In this document: one piece after another, positions 1 through 11,900 of the stretch
Position numbering within the stretch: position 1 is the first letter of the stretch
Layout: each line of letters begins with the position of its first letter
Assembly: GCF_008831285.2 (NCBI RefSeq)
Contig: NC_045145.1
Coordinates: 17,128,040 to 17,192,039 of the forward strand
Source of the DNA: Nymphaea colorata
Lineage: Eukaryota; Streptophyta; Magnoliopsida; Nymphaeales; Nymphaeaceae
Direction of reading: 5' to 3'
DNA length: 64,000 bases
Notes under the pieces: model-generated
The model's input: the letters and a program-made list of their open reading frames with translations, nothing else
Databases searched by the model: none
What the model was told of the DNA's origin: nothing
Made by a program: the position numbers and the translations under genes

Positions 1-49
1 GCGCCTTCTTTCCCTGCAAGTTCGCATGTTGGCGTCGCGCAGAGGTTGC

Positions 50-137
50 AGGCTTTAGCTAGGGATCGACACGAAGATCTCGATCAACAACACAGGCTTT
101 AGCTAGGGATCGACACGAAGATCTCGATGAACAACAC
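50..137. repeat. Two-copy 44-bp tandem repeat
   Basis: A 44-bp unit beginning AGGCTTTAGCTAGGGATCGA occurs twice head to tail, at about 50-93 and 94-137. The copies are nearly identical, differing at one visible base near the end. The repeat lies just upstream of a TATA-like motif, so it could be part of a promoter, but nothing shows function. Confidence 0.9.
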
Positions 138-180
138 AGTTGCTTTTTGTTGCTTCTTTTTCTAATTTGCGCTCCATCCA

Positions 181-188
181 TATATAAA
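181..188 (+). promoter_or_regulatory. TATA-box-like motif TATATAAA
   Basis: TATATAAA followed by GC-richer sequence resembles a plant core promoter on the + strand. No convincing coding sequence follows. The next 700 bases hold a TG microsatellite (about 342-360), GA tracts and a CTGC-type short repeat (about 466-497). It could drive a non-coding transcript, or it could be chance. Confidence 0.3.
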
Positions 189-189
189 C

Positions 190-3100
190 GTGGTTGCAGC
201 TGGACGGCACATGATGCAGAGGAGCCGACGGCCTACCCCTACGTAGAGTTCCGGCGAGGCCTCACCATTCATCTGCAGAGACTTCCAGCTTCCTCCTAGC
301 CTTCTCTCTCACTGTAAGAGAGCAAGAGAGAAAGGGAGGCAGTGTGTGTGTGTGTGTGTGGACGGGTGCGTGCAGCAAAGAGAGAGTGTGTGTGAGGGGA
401 AAATGATACTTCATGTGTACGTTGGGGAAGGAGGAGGAGGAGATGGAAGAAGATGCTGCAGTACTGCCTGCCTGCGTGCCTGCCGGCCTGCCTGCGAGCA
501 GCGGCAGCAAAGGCAGCAGGGTGCACGTGTAGTTGGTACGTGGGAATGGACATTCTACACGTGCCGTCCTCAGCCGTTTCTGTCAGGCGAAGGGGGGCAC
601 GTGGGGGCCTAGGTCTCTTTCTAGAAATATCAATAATTGGTGGGCTTCTTTGAAAAATCCTTCCCGTCTCCGGCGCCTTAGATTTTTCGAAGATCTTGGG
701 ATGTACAAAATCGTACTCGGTCCATTTGTGGTTTGGTTTGGAGACACGCTTGGGCTCGATCGATCGGCGCGGTAGCTCCTGGGCTCGGTCGTTTCGGTCC
801 GACCTGACCCTCCCTTCTTCCCACGACGCAAAAGAGAAATACAAAAGGACGCTTAATTTACAAGACATAATAATGTCGTACTCAGCTTAACTTTGAATAC
901 TTTAATATATATATATATATGTGTCTCAAAACTAGATATATCTGCACCCGAATAAAACATATATTTTAAATGTAAGATTCTTTTTTATTCTTGGAAGTGA
1001 CGGCGATATGTTTCATGAATATGAAAATAAGATTTCATAAACCATAAAATAAAATTCGAGTTAAATTTCCGCTTTTTCATGTGAAATGAATCGCTTTTCA
1101 CAGCCCGAAGCAAAACTAATCACATCGATCCAATCACAAAAGCAACTGCTTGCTTTTGGCCCATCGATTTTCTCCAAGGCTTATGTAGTTTTCTGTTCCT
1201 CCAATTCAATTTTCTCGTGAAGTTCCAGGGCGTTTGATGCACGTTACAACTTGGGTAGAACGAACACAAAAATGAGTTTTTCTTTACCGGCAAATTAATG
1301 GAACGGCAATTGGAGGTTGTGTTTCATATAGCGTCATATTGTGTTCCTCACGTCAACTGCCTTTGCAAGGTATTGCATGGTGCCATACGTCCCTTGTGAG
1401 GTTGTTTCCATTAATAACAGTGTGTTGGTGTTTTATAAATGTACTTCAAATTTGAGGGAGATTCAGGAAACACTCATACATTGTTTCCAATGTCAAATGG
1501 CCGTTCAAGTTTTTTTGTAAATATATTTTAAATTTGAAATAGATTCATAAAACATTAGTACTAAACTAAACGGCCCCTTTACTTTGTTTCATCAAATTTC
1601 TCTGGACATAGTTCTTAAAAGTGTATTCGCTGGTTCCAAACCAACAAGTGCTCCATCTACTTGACTAGCGAGTTACACTCAAGGTCTTCAGGCTGAAGAA
1701 AATTCAGGAGTCTAGTACCCACAATGCAGCACTTAGGATATGCTTTTAGGACTAGGACCTGCCTAGGGCAGGCTTGGTCCCAACACAGGGATAACACGAG
1801 AACTGCTTGGCAGAGTATTAGAGGCACTTTGATGTGCATTGTAGAAGATGGTCAGATGTACTCGGTTGAGCAGAGTGAGGGAACAGAATGATTTAACATA
1901 TATAGTGAGATGCCCTCGCAGAATCACTATCACTTTCATTTTAAAAGAAAAAACGTACAACTAATTAGGGAAAGGACTTATCTTGAGGGCAGGCGCAGTA
2001 AAGCTGAACATTTGTCAACTGGGACGATGCAACATCTTATAAAATCAAAGGAGATTCCATATTAGAATGTTGCAACTTTGAATTTGTAAAAGGATCTTGA
2101 GGAAGGGCATGATTCTCCACTTCTCTTGATAACCATGATCCAAATAAGCGCCCTGGAAGAGTTTATGGGATTACAGACGAAGAGTAAGCCTTCATAGGCA
2201 TCTCTAGTCTCAGTCCAATTTCCCGAACCTTGGACAGTTCCAATATGTGATCCATGGCTGTTTAATTAGCCGATGCCAAAACTATGAGGGGACCTGACGT
2301 TACCATCAAAATCAGTAATTTTTTTATCATTTCAGTGTCATCTAAACGGGACTTCTTAGATTTACAGAAAAGTTCACTCTGTAAGATATGCATCACATTT
2401 CCTTATGAAGTTCAGAACAGCAAAGGCAAAACTAAATCCAATGAGCAGATTGCATGAAATAGGTAAAGAGATCAACAGTGACCATGGTCCTTCTAGCCGG
2501 TTACCTGTCAGTCCAGGACATGCAGTGTGAATCTAGTATGATATCTCTCTTCTGCACGTGCAGAAAGGTCCTTCAAGGACAGCTTGCTCTGCTATCAGAC
2601 TCGAGATCCTTTTCCAGAACCCCTTCTATCAACAACATCCATTTAAGGAAACACCATTCCTGAACATTCTTTCCGCAGAAAGTTATGTTTGGTTTGTAGA
2701 GTTGAAAAGAAGTGGCTTACGGTTCAAGAGATGTCCACACACTTGTGGCAGCCCAGCAGGAACTTATCAGATAGTAACCCAAACTGTGTAGAGTTGGTTA
2801 TTTAGACAACAATCCTGTTCTGTAACTAATGTCATCTCGAAAGGAGAACCAAAGTTCTCCTTGCCCTTTAGTTTTTCTGCACATTTGAAATCTCACATCT
2901 CCAATGTTCGGACGAAGATCAGGAATGGATAACTTAATGGCGTTCCTCAGTCTTCGTCTCGAATCACAAGGTAAAGGACTGGCATTACATGATAGGAACT
3001 ACCCAAGAGGAAAATGCTGAGAAATCTTTTTCCTTTCTGAAAGAAAGGGAACAGGCCTGTTCAGCTCATAACCGTTGGGGGAAAGAAAGGGTTTGTTGGA

Positions 3101-3830
3101 TTCCTAGGGAAAGGCGAAACTGATTCCTGGTTGAATCCATCACTGGCATGTAAGCCCAGGTGTTCCGCTTCAAGAATTTCATATCACATGAAAGGGCATC
3201 TGTCTCGTGCATTTCAGACAGGAAGTGGTGTTGAAGCCCAAACTGGAACTGGAGCACGATACCCAAAAAATGGTAATTGGCACTCAGTAATTTAGGAAAT
3301 TGGGTAAACTGACAGCTATTAAACCATCTATTTCAGAGTAATCCACCATACCGTCAAGGGTTTAACCCAAACTTCTTATCGAACTCATGGATATATCTTT
3401 CACACCACCCACAAGAGCTCCAAAGGGAGACATTTTTCAACAGTGTACACTAGATGCAGAAGCTAGAACAGAAAGAACAGAAGGATAATACCACATTAGC
3501 AACAGAAAGATAAAAGGAAACACTGTTGTAATCTCTGAAAGGCAATTGCATGTTAAATGGCTTCCCGGCCATTACCTTTTCGCAAGGAAACGTCCCTATT
3601 GAAGATTTTAAATGCGTAATTCATGTCTAAAAAGGAAAAAACAGAGGAGAAGAAGGACTCGAGTCCTTCAATTTCCACAGATGCTACAGTGAACCAACAA
3701 AGTTACACTCATCAATCAACTAAAACAAGGACACCCATTTAGAAAAACACAGCGAATAAGAAAAAGAAAATGAGATGGAAGAAAGGGAAAAGCACACAAA
3801 AAATCCAAAAAGAAAAGAGAGAATCCACAG
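190..3830. other. Intergenic, no supported gene
   Basis: The first 700 bases are GC-rich with simple repeats (TG, GA, CTGC). An AT run lies near 906-921. From about 900 the sequence is AT-rich with many stops on both strands. The open frames present are short and resemble no protein family I know. The part next to 3830 probably includes the 3' UTR of the small membrane-protein gene on the minus strand. Confidence 0.6.
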
Positions 3831-4052
3831 CTAAGGATAGTAAACAGGGGCTCCAGGGAAACGAAAGTAGCCTTGAGGAGGCACTATTGGGGAATATATC
3901 TGCATCTTGCTGCTGCACCCATGGTTGATGCACTGCTTGATCTTCTGGAAACCATGAGCAAAAATCCCAAACCCAAACACGAACCCTATGATAATGGCCA
4001 GAATGACCAAGCAGATGCATAGCCTGCAGATCTTCCCTGGGTAGCAGCACAT
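3831..4052 (-). CDS. Small single-pass membrane protein of a plant-conserved uncharacterised family
   Basis: The ATG at 4052 opens a 73-residue protein. It has a Cys-rich N-terminus (MCCYPGKICRLCICL), one hydrophobic helix at about residues 9-33 rich in I, V, F and G, then a short soluble tail with HGFQKIKQC and a Pro/Tyr-rich end (PPQGYF, GAPVYYP). Short plant proteins with this Cys-flanked helix followed by a basic amphipathic stretch are familiar to me as uncharacterised transmembrane proteins; no function is known to me. The open frame extends further upstream, but that part is low-complexity and unlike the family, so I chose the ATG directly before the Cys-rich start. The N-terminal cysteines could be acylated (inference). 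It appears to be a single coding exon. Confidence 0.6.
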   Translation of the reverse strand: MCCYPGKICRLCICLVILAIIIGFVFGFGIFAHGFQKIKQCINHGCSSKMQIYSPIVPPQGYFRFPGAPVYYP

Positions 4053-4329
4053 GGTGGCTCTGTTTCTTTCTTCTTCACCTTCAGATGGGTAGCAGGATTT
4101 TGGGGTGTGAAGCACAATGAGGATGTTCTTCTGACACAAACGGGAGAGGCTGGATCTCGGACTTGTGTTGGGGAATGCGGGGATTTTTTTTTTCCCCTCC
4201 TTTTTCTCCAACAGGGAAACTCCGGATGCAGACTGCAAACCAATGTCCATAGAAATTCTTGCATATGGCCAATTGGAATGCAAACAAAAAGGAATATAAA
4301 ATAAAAAAAAATATTGCATATGCTCATGA

Positions 4330-5800
4330 GAACAAATACGTAACGTTCGGTAATTTAGTAAAGAGGCTACTTAGGGCATTAAATCTCCAACTGCCTCATC
4401 TTTCAAATGTTCAAGAGAAAGAGTGCCTTCTCAAAAAAGTGGTTCAGATGATTTCATCACTTACTTTTTCTATGATCTGGCTGACATAGAAGAAAACAAA
4501 TCATATGTGTAAATCACATTTATGAAAATTGAAAAAATCAACTTTTAGTTTTTAATTTGATCATATCATAAAATCTTTTCTATACATCTTCTTCGTTTCT
4601 ACTTTTATGGTTTTTGTGTAATCCAACGACATCCATGTGCAATTGATGAAGAACTGCCAGAGTAATGCTCTTTCAGACTTGTGAATGGATCCTTCTAAAC
4701 AACAGAACTAATGAAATTGGTATATCGCAGATTAAGCCGGCGTATGAGTCTGAGAGCTCAAAAGGGTACAACACTATCGGCATTCCATGTACCTCGATCC
4801 TTCCACACTATTCATCTCAATATAATCTTAAAATGGTAGCTCTCTCTTCATCTCAATATGCCGAAGAGATCCGGTTCATCACAAGTAAGAGGGACGTTAA
4901 GCAGGAAAGAGTGATCAAAGTGGAGAGCTCTGTCTCTCCTCACTTGACCATCAAAATCAAACACAAGGTAAAGAGCAATTCACAACTTACTTGACCATCA
5001 AAATCAAGTGAAGAAAGTAATCAAAGTGGATGGCTCTGTCTTTCCTCACTTGATTTTAGGGTGAAAGCACGTTTTGGTGAGTGTGAACTCAAAGAGCACA
5101 GCCCCCTGACTTGCTACTTGACTTTAAGACTGAGTGCATGTTTACATGCAAATTTTTTGAACTTCGGACTGTAGACAAGAGAAAAATCTCATCTGTAAAG
5201 TGCTCATTTGTTCATGTGAAAAATTTGAGGTGTTTACAGTGCCCAAGCACCTGCAGCTTTTGAGTTGGGATGTTCCCAAAAGTGCAGTTTGAGACACGGC
5301 CCACCCACTCAAAAGTCGCCTTAGTATATTGGCTTAGTTCAATATCTAAAAAATATAATAGATCAGACAACACAGTAAAAAATTCAGGTATATATGATCA
5401 TCATTTCTTTTCCAAGATCTTAGTTATGAAACTATTCCATATCAATTTTTTTTATATTTAAAGTGCTAGGCTATATATTTCTGCTTTCCCAGGTTTGGTT
5501 GGATTTTTAACTCCACAACTGGGTGCGGCCTAGGCCCAAAATATCATCCACAACATCCTTTTCTGTAAGTGGAAGACTGCAGCCGGCCCACTTCTGATCT
5601 TTGAAGTGGACATCTCTGATAGAGGTCCACTCACTAAGAGCCAATTACACATAGCAGTTCAAAAGTGAGAATGCTTCCCTCGTTCATGTAAACATTTCTT
5701 GGCATTTGACTTGTTTTGAGAGGATTTCCATGGCATGGAGTTTCTCTCTATAAGGTTGTGTTTGATAACGTGGACCTCATATTTTGTGGTTTTGAGGTCC
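4330..5800. other. Intergenic with short imperfect duplications, no gene seen
   Basis: AT-rich sequence. A segment at about 4912-4965 (TCAAAGTGGAGAGCTCTGTC) recurs in diverged form at about 5018-5055, and ACTTGACCATCAAAATCAA occurs at about 4942-4960 and again at about 4988-5006. No frame resembles a known protein. Confidence 0.5.
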
Positions 5801-5818
5801 AAGCCCCCTTTTACCATG

Positions 5819-5996
5819 AGTGGCGGAGCCAAAAAAATTGGCTAGAGGGGTACTCGTTTACCAATACTTATATTTGGTAGGGCACTTATATATAGATAAG
5901 GATAAATGTTTAAGGATGCCTATTTAAAAATAAAGAAATTTTAAGAGACTAGTGTGGGCAATTGCCCGCACCAGTTAGCATGTGGCTCCGCTACTG
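5819..5996. mobile_element. MITE-like DNA element with GGCGGAGCCA-type inverted ends
   Basis: The left end AGTGGCGGAGCCA is matched by the inverted right end, which reads AGTAGCGGAGCCACA on the other strand. The flanks TTTACCATG (5810-5818) and TTTACAATG (5997-6005) agree at 8 of 9 bases and look like a target-site duplication. A 9-bp duplication suggests a Mutator-like non-autonomous element. The interior is about 150 bp, AT-rich and non-coding. The family is inferred from ends and duplication length only. Confidence 0.55.
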
Positions 5997-6005
5997 TTTA
6001 CAATG

Positions 6006-8640
6006 TAACCAATCCTCTCGGTCTCAGGTCTCAGATCCGTGAGAAATCAAACACAACTTAAAAGTATTTGTATTTTAGTCAAAGCCACCATTCTCATACA
6101 CGGTTTTGAGCATGTTTGAAAGTTGGAAAAAGCAGCCAACATTGGAGGTGGGAAAATGGGATGCCAATTTAATCATACCCATACAAACATGACAAATTTC
6201 TCAAAATGCAGATCTTTTTATGTTAAGAGAAATTTACCCTATCTCAGTTGAAAATTTACCTCTTAGATGCTTCATGACATTACCCAAATGCACTCTACAG
6301 TAAACGAAACAAAGATTCCACTTAGAGAGTATTTCGTGGAAGTGTTTATCGTAAGCAAAATGCTTTCGTTATTGGCCTAAATTTTTCGTTTATACTTCCA
6401 GGAATTAAATTAGTAAATGATTCATGCAATCGTCAGTGCCAAAGTTGCATCCTTCTCATCCAAAGGAAGGCGGTAATGATATGTCTCTAGTTACAATATA
6501 AGTGGAAGCTAACTATAAATCAATTTGTTTGGGTCTTCATGCTTTGGCCTATAAAGACAAATGGTAGCTGAACGAGAAATCAAGTTTAAAAAGAAAGTAT
6601 AGGTGAAATTTAAAGTATCCAAGAAGCCATGAAAGGAACCATGAAGACAGACACATGAAATCGTGCTAAAAGGAGACTAAACAAACAACTTTGCTAACTC
6701 CCAAGTGTATATTCACTTAAATGTATTTTGTCTTCGTACCAAAATCACACTGTAGTATAACAAAGACATGTCAAAAGAATGCATGGTGCAGGCGCACACA
6801 CAGAGTCTACACATTATAGATTTATGGCACGTTAAATTTGAGGATAGCAAGAAACCACATTTTTCATTATATGATATTGAGAGTAGGGAAAAAATCACAT
6901 GAAGAAAAAATTGTAGAAGATGAGAAAATTAAGAGAAGAAAGCACATGCAACTAAAATTTTCAAATAAGAGAAAAACACGATATGTGTTTTCTTTTGGCT
7001 CTTCAAAGACAAACCCAATTGCTGTTGAACTGCAGGTAAATGCCAAACATTTGACCTCTTTCTCTCTCTCTCTCTCTCTCTACACTCAGATGGAGAAACA
7101 TTGACTTTGATCCACCATCTTTTTCAACTATACTTAAATGCTTTTAAATGCTTCCCCAGCCTCTTGCAGATCAGAGTTCAAATTGTTCACAGTCCAACAA
7201 TGTTTATAAACATTCCACTCATCTTTGCCGGTTTGCCCTGCAGAGAACACTGCTATTTACTCATGCTTTTGAACCTTTTATACATAGGCGACCATCCTCA
7301 CCAATTTACAATTTCGGCGAGTATATATGGGACCATGCGAATAACATTTGCTTGCTTTCTCTTGCTTCGTCCAAACCATTGCCCAACTACTCACACCTCA
7401 TCCCTCATGTACTTTTGCACATATTGGAGTTTCTTGACAGTGAAAGATGCGAGACCTGAGACCCGGCACGTTGGCATCTAAAAAAAAAAAACTAGTACTT
7501 GGATTTTTTTTCTTTCTTCTTATACATTGGCCACCCTCATCCGTTTATGATCCTTGCCAGGGAAAGAAAAGTAATGAGGATCTAAAGATCTGGTTATCTA
7601 GGATATGAATTGATCCATGGTCTAAGCATTGCTAAGTTCAGCACAATCAAATTTTACATAATCGGATCAAGAGTTGGATCCCGTAACACCAAACTTGGAC
7701 CTGACTAGCATGAGCAGATTTTCTCATTTTTTGTTATAACTGTGTAAACTCCAACCTGAAGACAAACTCACACTAATCCTATCACTTTTTTAATCTTCAA
7801 ATCAACTCTTTGGAACTTATTGCCATAACAACGCACGAATTGGCACAAAAGAAGTTGACATCTCAGGTATATGCCCATTGTTTCTCGTACGTGAAGTTTC
7901 TTACTTCAACCACCTTAATCAAATAATGATTCTCGATGACTGTGTATAAGATAATCTTATATTGTTTGAAGGAATTATTAAAGTTTATTCAGTAAAGAAA
8001 TGGTTACAGGTTGTTGACATTAAATTAATACTGCAAAGCTGTGGCATAGCCTTTTCTTTTTCTGTCTCGAGAGTGAAGAGACAGCTTTCCATGTGGGAGA
8101 CCTAACCGCTATCATGCAGGAGGCCTAACAGGTAACTTGACGTACCATAATTACCATTGCCTCTTTCTTAGTGATAGATGTTTCTACACCCCGTAGAACT
8201 CTCTCATTTGCTGGTCCACATCAACTCTTACCGCCTAAAGAGAGCTGCTATGTCCGAAGCAGGAAAAATTGCTACTTGGGTTCACTTATGAACTTGTAGA
8301 ACTCATCTTCTCACGGTGCAAGAATCATTACAATATCGCTGTGATAAGCTTAGGCGAGAAAAGAAAAATAGAAGCTTTGCCGCTGCTGCCAAGAAAGGAA
8401 ATCTGATAATTTCTCTGGGAAATTTGACTGCCGACTACTGTGTAGAAAGTGACCATTTTATAACAGGAGTGTTATTCTAACAGTCGCATAATCATTAGCA
8501 TATAGTACCACTGGAATCAGCTCAGGACTGGGGCCAGAACATTTCTGAAGGAAAGCTCCCCTCCATCTGTTCACAAGCCCCCAACTCCCTCTCCTTGACC
8601 TTCATCCCCTTTCTCGCGCCCCCTTCATCCTCTGTTCTAC
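6006..8640. other. Intergenic, VARICOSE upstream region
   Basis: AT-rich sequence with a CT microsatellite at about 7060-7080. Frames up to 126 codons at 7100-7480 have no recognisable similarity and look like chance. The last few hundred bases are CT-rich and probably hold the VARICOSE promoter and leader. I could not fix a transcription start. Confidence 0.5.
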
Positions 8641-8929
8641 GACTATAGTTCTCACTGTAATTACTGTTGTTGCTGTTGTCGTCTCATTAGTCCTGTATTT
8701 TCGTTTGCCAAAAATAGTTTCGGAGGGGTGAAGGACCTCGCGTCTTAAAAATCTTCTTCTGCTTCGGACTAAGCTCTTCAACTCTGCTCAACACTTGATT
8801 CATCTGTCTACAGGATTCTAAGGATCCATCTTCCTTCGTTCTTTCTTCTCCACCTCGATTCTCCTTCTCGTGTTGTTCATCTAGGTCTTTGCGTGTCAGT
8901 GGTGCATGTGATTCTGTCTTAGGGCAACC

Positions 8930-11900
8930 ATGGCCTCCTCCGAGAACCAAAACCAAGTTGGTGGTGGCTTTGACGTGCAGAGATTCTTCAAAACCAGTAA
9001 TCTTTCAAACCCTAACCCTACCTCTAGTCCTCCACCTGGGTATGAGATAACACCCTCTGCCTCCCAGCCCTCACCTTCTTACACCTCTCCCCAACTTGCT
9101 AACACCTCAAACTTTCAGCCAGGACCCTTCTCTTATCCTCCCCACACTTCACCATACCACCCCTATATGCATTACTCGCCAGACACAGTTCAGAATGCTC
9201 ACCCTCCGCTGAGACCACCCTTCAGCAATGCTCCCCTTCCCACTATCCCCCCTTCTTTCCCTCAGCAACAACCGCAGGCAAGCCCTCCCCAGCTCCCTTC
9301 TTCTGGTGTTCCTGCCCCTAATCCCGGCGCCCGCCTCATGGCTCTTCTCGGAACCCAATCGTCCGGAGGCGATCACGTGGTGCCGCCAATCAACCCGGAT
9401 TTTTCTCCTCCGGGCGTTACTTCTTCACCTGAGTCTTACCCGCAATTGCGTGCGAATACCCCGGCGATTCCTCCTGTTCCACCTCTTAGTCTTACCAGTC
9501 CGCCTCCGTTGGCAACCCCTAGTCGAGTACCTAGCTGTAAGCTACCAAAGGGTCGCCATATCAGTTGCGACCATATGGTCTATGATATAGATGAGAGGCT
9601 TCCTGGTGAAGTGCAGCCCCAATTGGAAGTTAATCCAATTACCAAGTACGGTTCAGATCCCGGACTTGTTATTGGGAGGCAGATTGCTGTAAATGCAACA
9701 TATATATGCTACGGGTTGAAGCTTGGTGCAGTTCGTGTGCTCAACATAAATACTGCATCTCGGCATTTGCTTCGTGGGTATTCGCAGGTTAGTTTGGATT
9801 CTTTCCGTGACGTGCTTGATTCACGTTGTGCGTTCAACTTGGGTTGATATGATGTTTTTTGCTTAGGATTATATATTGGTTCAGCTGATATATGCTTCTC
9901 CAACAAATTGACTGTCTTAAAGAGTGCTCACTTGAAATGAAAATCTACTGCTTGATTATTGTTTGCTCATCTTTAGTAGTTGCCTTTGTGAAGCAAATTT
10001 TGTTGGGTGCACGCCTTGTTGTCTTGAAAGCTGAATTTAACTGATTTGACTAAGCGATCCAAAGATTGTCAAATCCAGTATTGTTGGGGGATAACTTGAC
10101 AAGAAAGAAAGCGTTTTTGCTCCGAAATTAGTTCAACTGCATATGTCTTACAATCTCATTTACCTTCTTTGATAAGCAAGTTAAGCTGGTAGTAGCTGCT
10201 GGCCTCTTCCTGATCATTGGGAAGTAGATGTCACATGGTGTTTTATGTTTGTAATTGTTACCTGATAAGCATCAGTTCTTAAATCTTATCTCCATATGCT
10301 AAGAAGCCCACTCTTTTGTTAATTAATATAAGAAAGTTAGTATTGATTTATTTTTCAGTTAATTTTGCATACTGACGCTGTAACATTGTCTTATTTTGTT
10401 TTAGAGGGTCACTGATATGGCCTTCTTTGCTGAGGACGTTCATCTTCTGGCCAGGTGTCTCATCCTTTGTGCTAATGTCTGTTATACTCAATTCACATTC
10501 AATATTAATTCCAATGTGATCTTTACAATTATTGGTTTGTGCAGTGCTAGTGGAGATGGTAGGGTTTTCATTTGGAAGATTACTGAAGATCTTAATGAGG
10601 AGGATAAGTCGCAGATAACTGGTAAACTGATTTTAGCCATACAAATGGTTGGAGACAGGGAATTGTTTCATCCACGTGTATGCTGGCACACTCATAAACA
10701 AGTACGTATCAGAGATCTGCCTTTAGTGGAAATTATCTTATATGTATCGTTGGCAGATGACTTATTTTATTTTCTCAGCAGCTGAAATTCGAAGTCTTTA
10801 TCTAGATAAAGTATGTTGACTCTGATGAATAATAACAATGATGGTTTGTATGTTTATTCTTGTTAATGCCACTGACCATTTCCTAGATGCTGTTACTTAA
10901 CAGGAAATATTGATGGTTGGTATTGGAAACTCTGTCTTTGGAATTGACACAATGAAAGTAACAAAGGGAAAGTTCTTCTCAGAGGAGGAACTAATCCGGT
11001 GCCCACTTGACAAGCCCATTGATGGAATCTACTGCATTGGCAAACATGATGGTGATGTTACAGACTTGTCAATATGCCAATGGATGTCATCTCGTTTGGC
11101 ATCAGCATCAAAAGATGGCACGGTTGGTACATACTTCACCATGTGGAACAAAAATGTGATACTGACTAATTGAACACCTCCTATTACTGTTAAAGATGTA
11201 TTAATGTTAGTATCTTTGGTCATGTTTTGTTTTACATAGGTCAACTTATTTTTTCATTTGATAGGAGTAGTCACAGCGAATATAATCTCTTTATTCATTT
11301 CTTTGTGGAGTATTAATTTATTGTTTTTAGTAGCCATAAAAGAGAATGTATAGCATGCCGGTGGTTCTGGATCCATAAAAAAATCTTGAATATATGAAAA
11401 GGAGTTTTCTACCAGAGAGTCCAGTATGTTCGAGCCTCAAGGATGGCCTAATGTGTGCATATAGAGGGTATCCTGAATACTTAGAGTGCTTGGAAGGGAC
11501 CAAAGAATTTCTTGCAATAATAACGTTTTAGATTTTTGTCTGGAAAAATGGAAAATGATATAAAACAACAGAGGTTTAGGATCAATTGTTTACCATTTTA
11601 TTTCTGAGTTTATGGTTGGTTGGTAGTTGTTTAATTTCTCTTAATATTAATAGTTTTTTCAAAAGATAAACTTCTAAAACTTTATATGTTTCTGGATTAT
11701 GTTTTTTTCTAATTTTGAAGAAAAAAAATGATTCTTAAAATATGTCAGTTAAGTTGCAATACCTATCTTGATTTGGTCCAACAAATGCGGCTTATAATAA
11801 ACATTTTAGTACTTCACCACCTTGTCTTTCTTCACATATTCGTTATGTTATACCTAGAAGGCCTCACATTTTTATGGTCTTCATGTTGATGTATTCATTG

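Noticed and set aside
296-868. 190-codon minus-strand ORF in the first kilobase
   Set aside because: It is built largely from simple repeats (HTHTHTH from the TG run, Ala/Gln/Cys runs from CTGC repeats) and resembles no protein.
7101-7481. 126-codon + ORF
   Set aside because: No similarity, overlapping frames of similar length, AT-rich composition; taken as chance.
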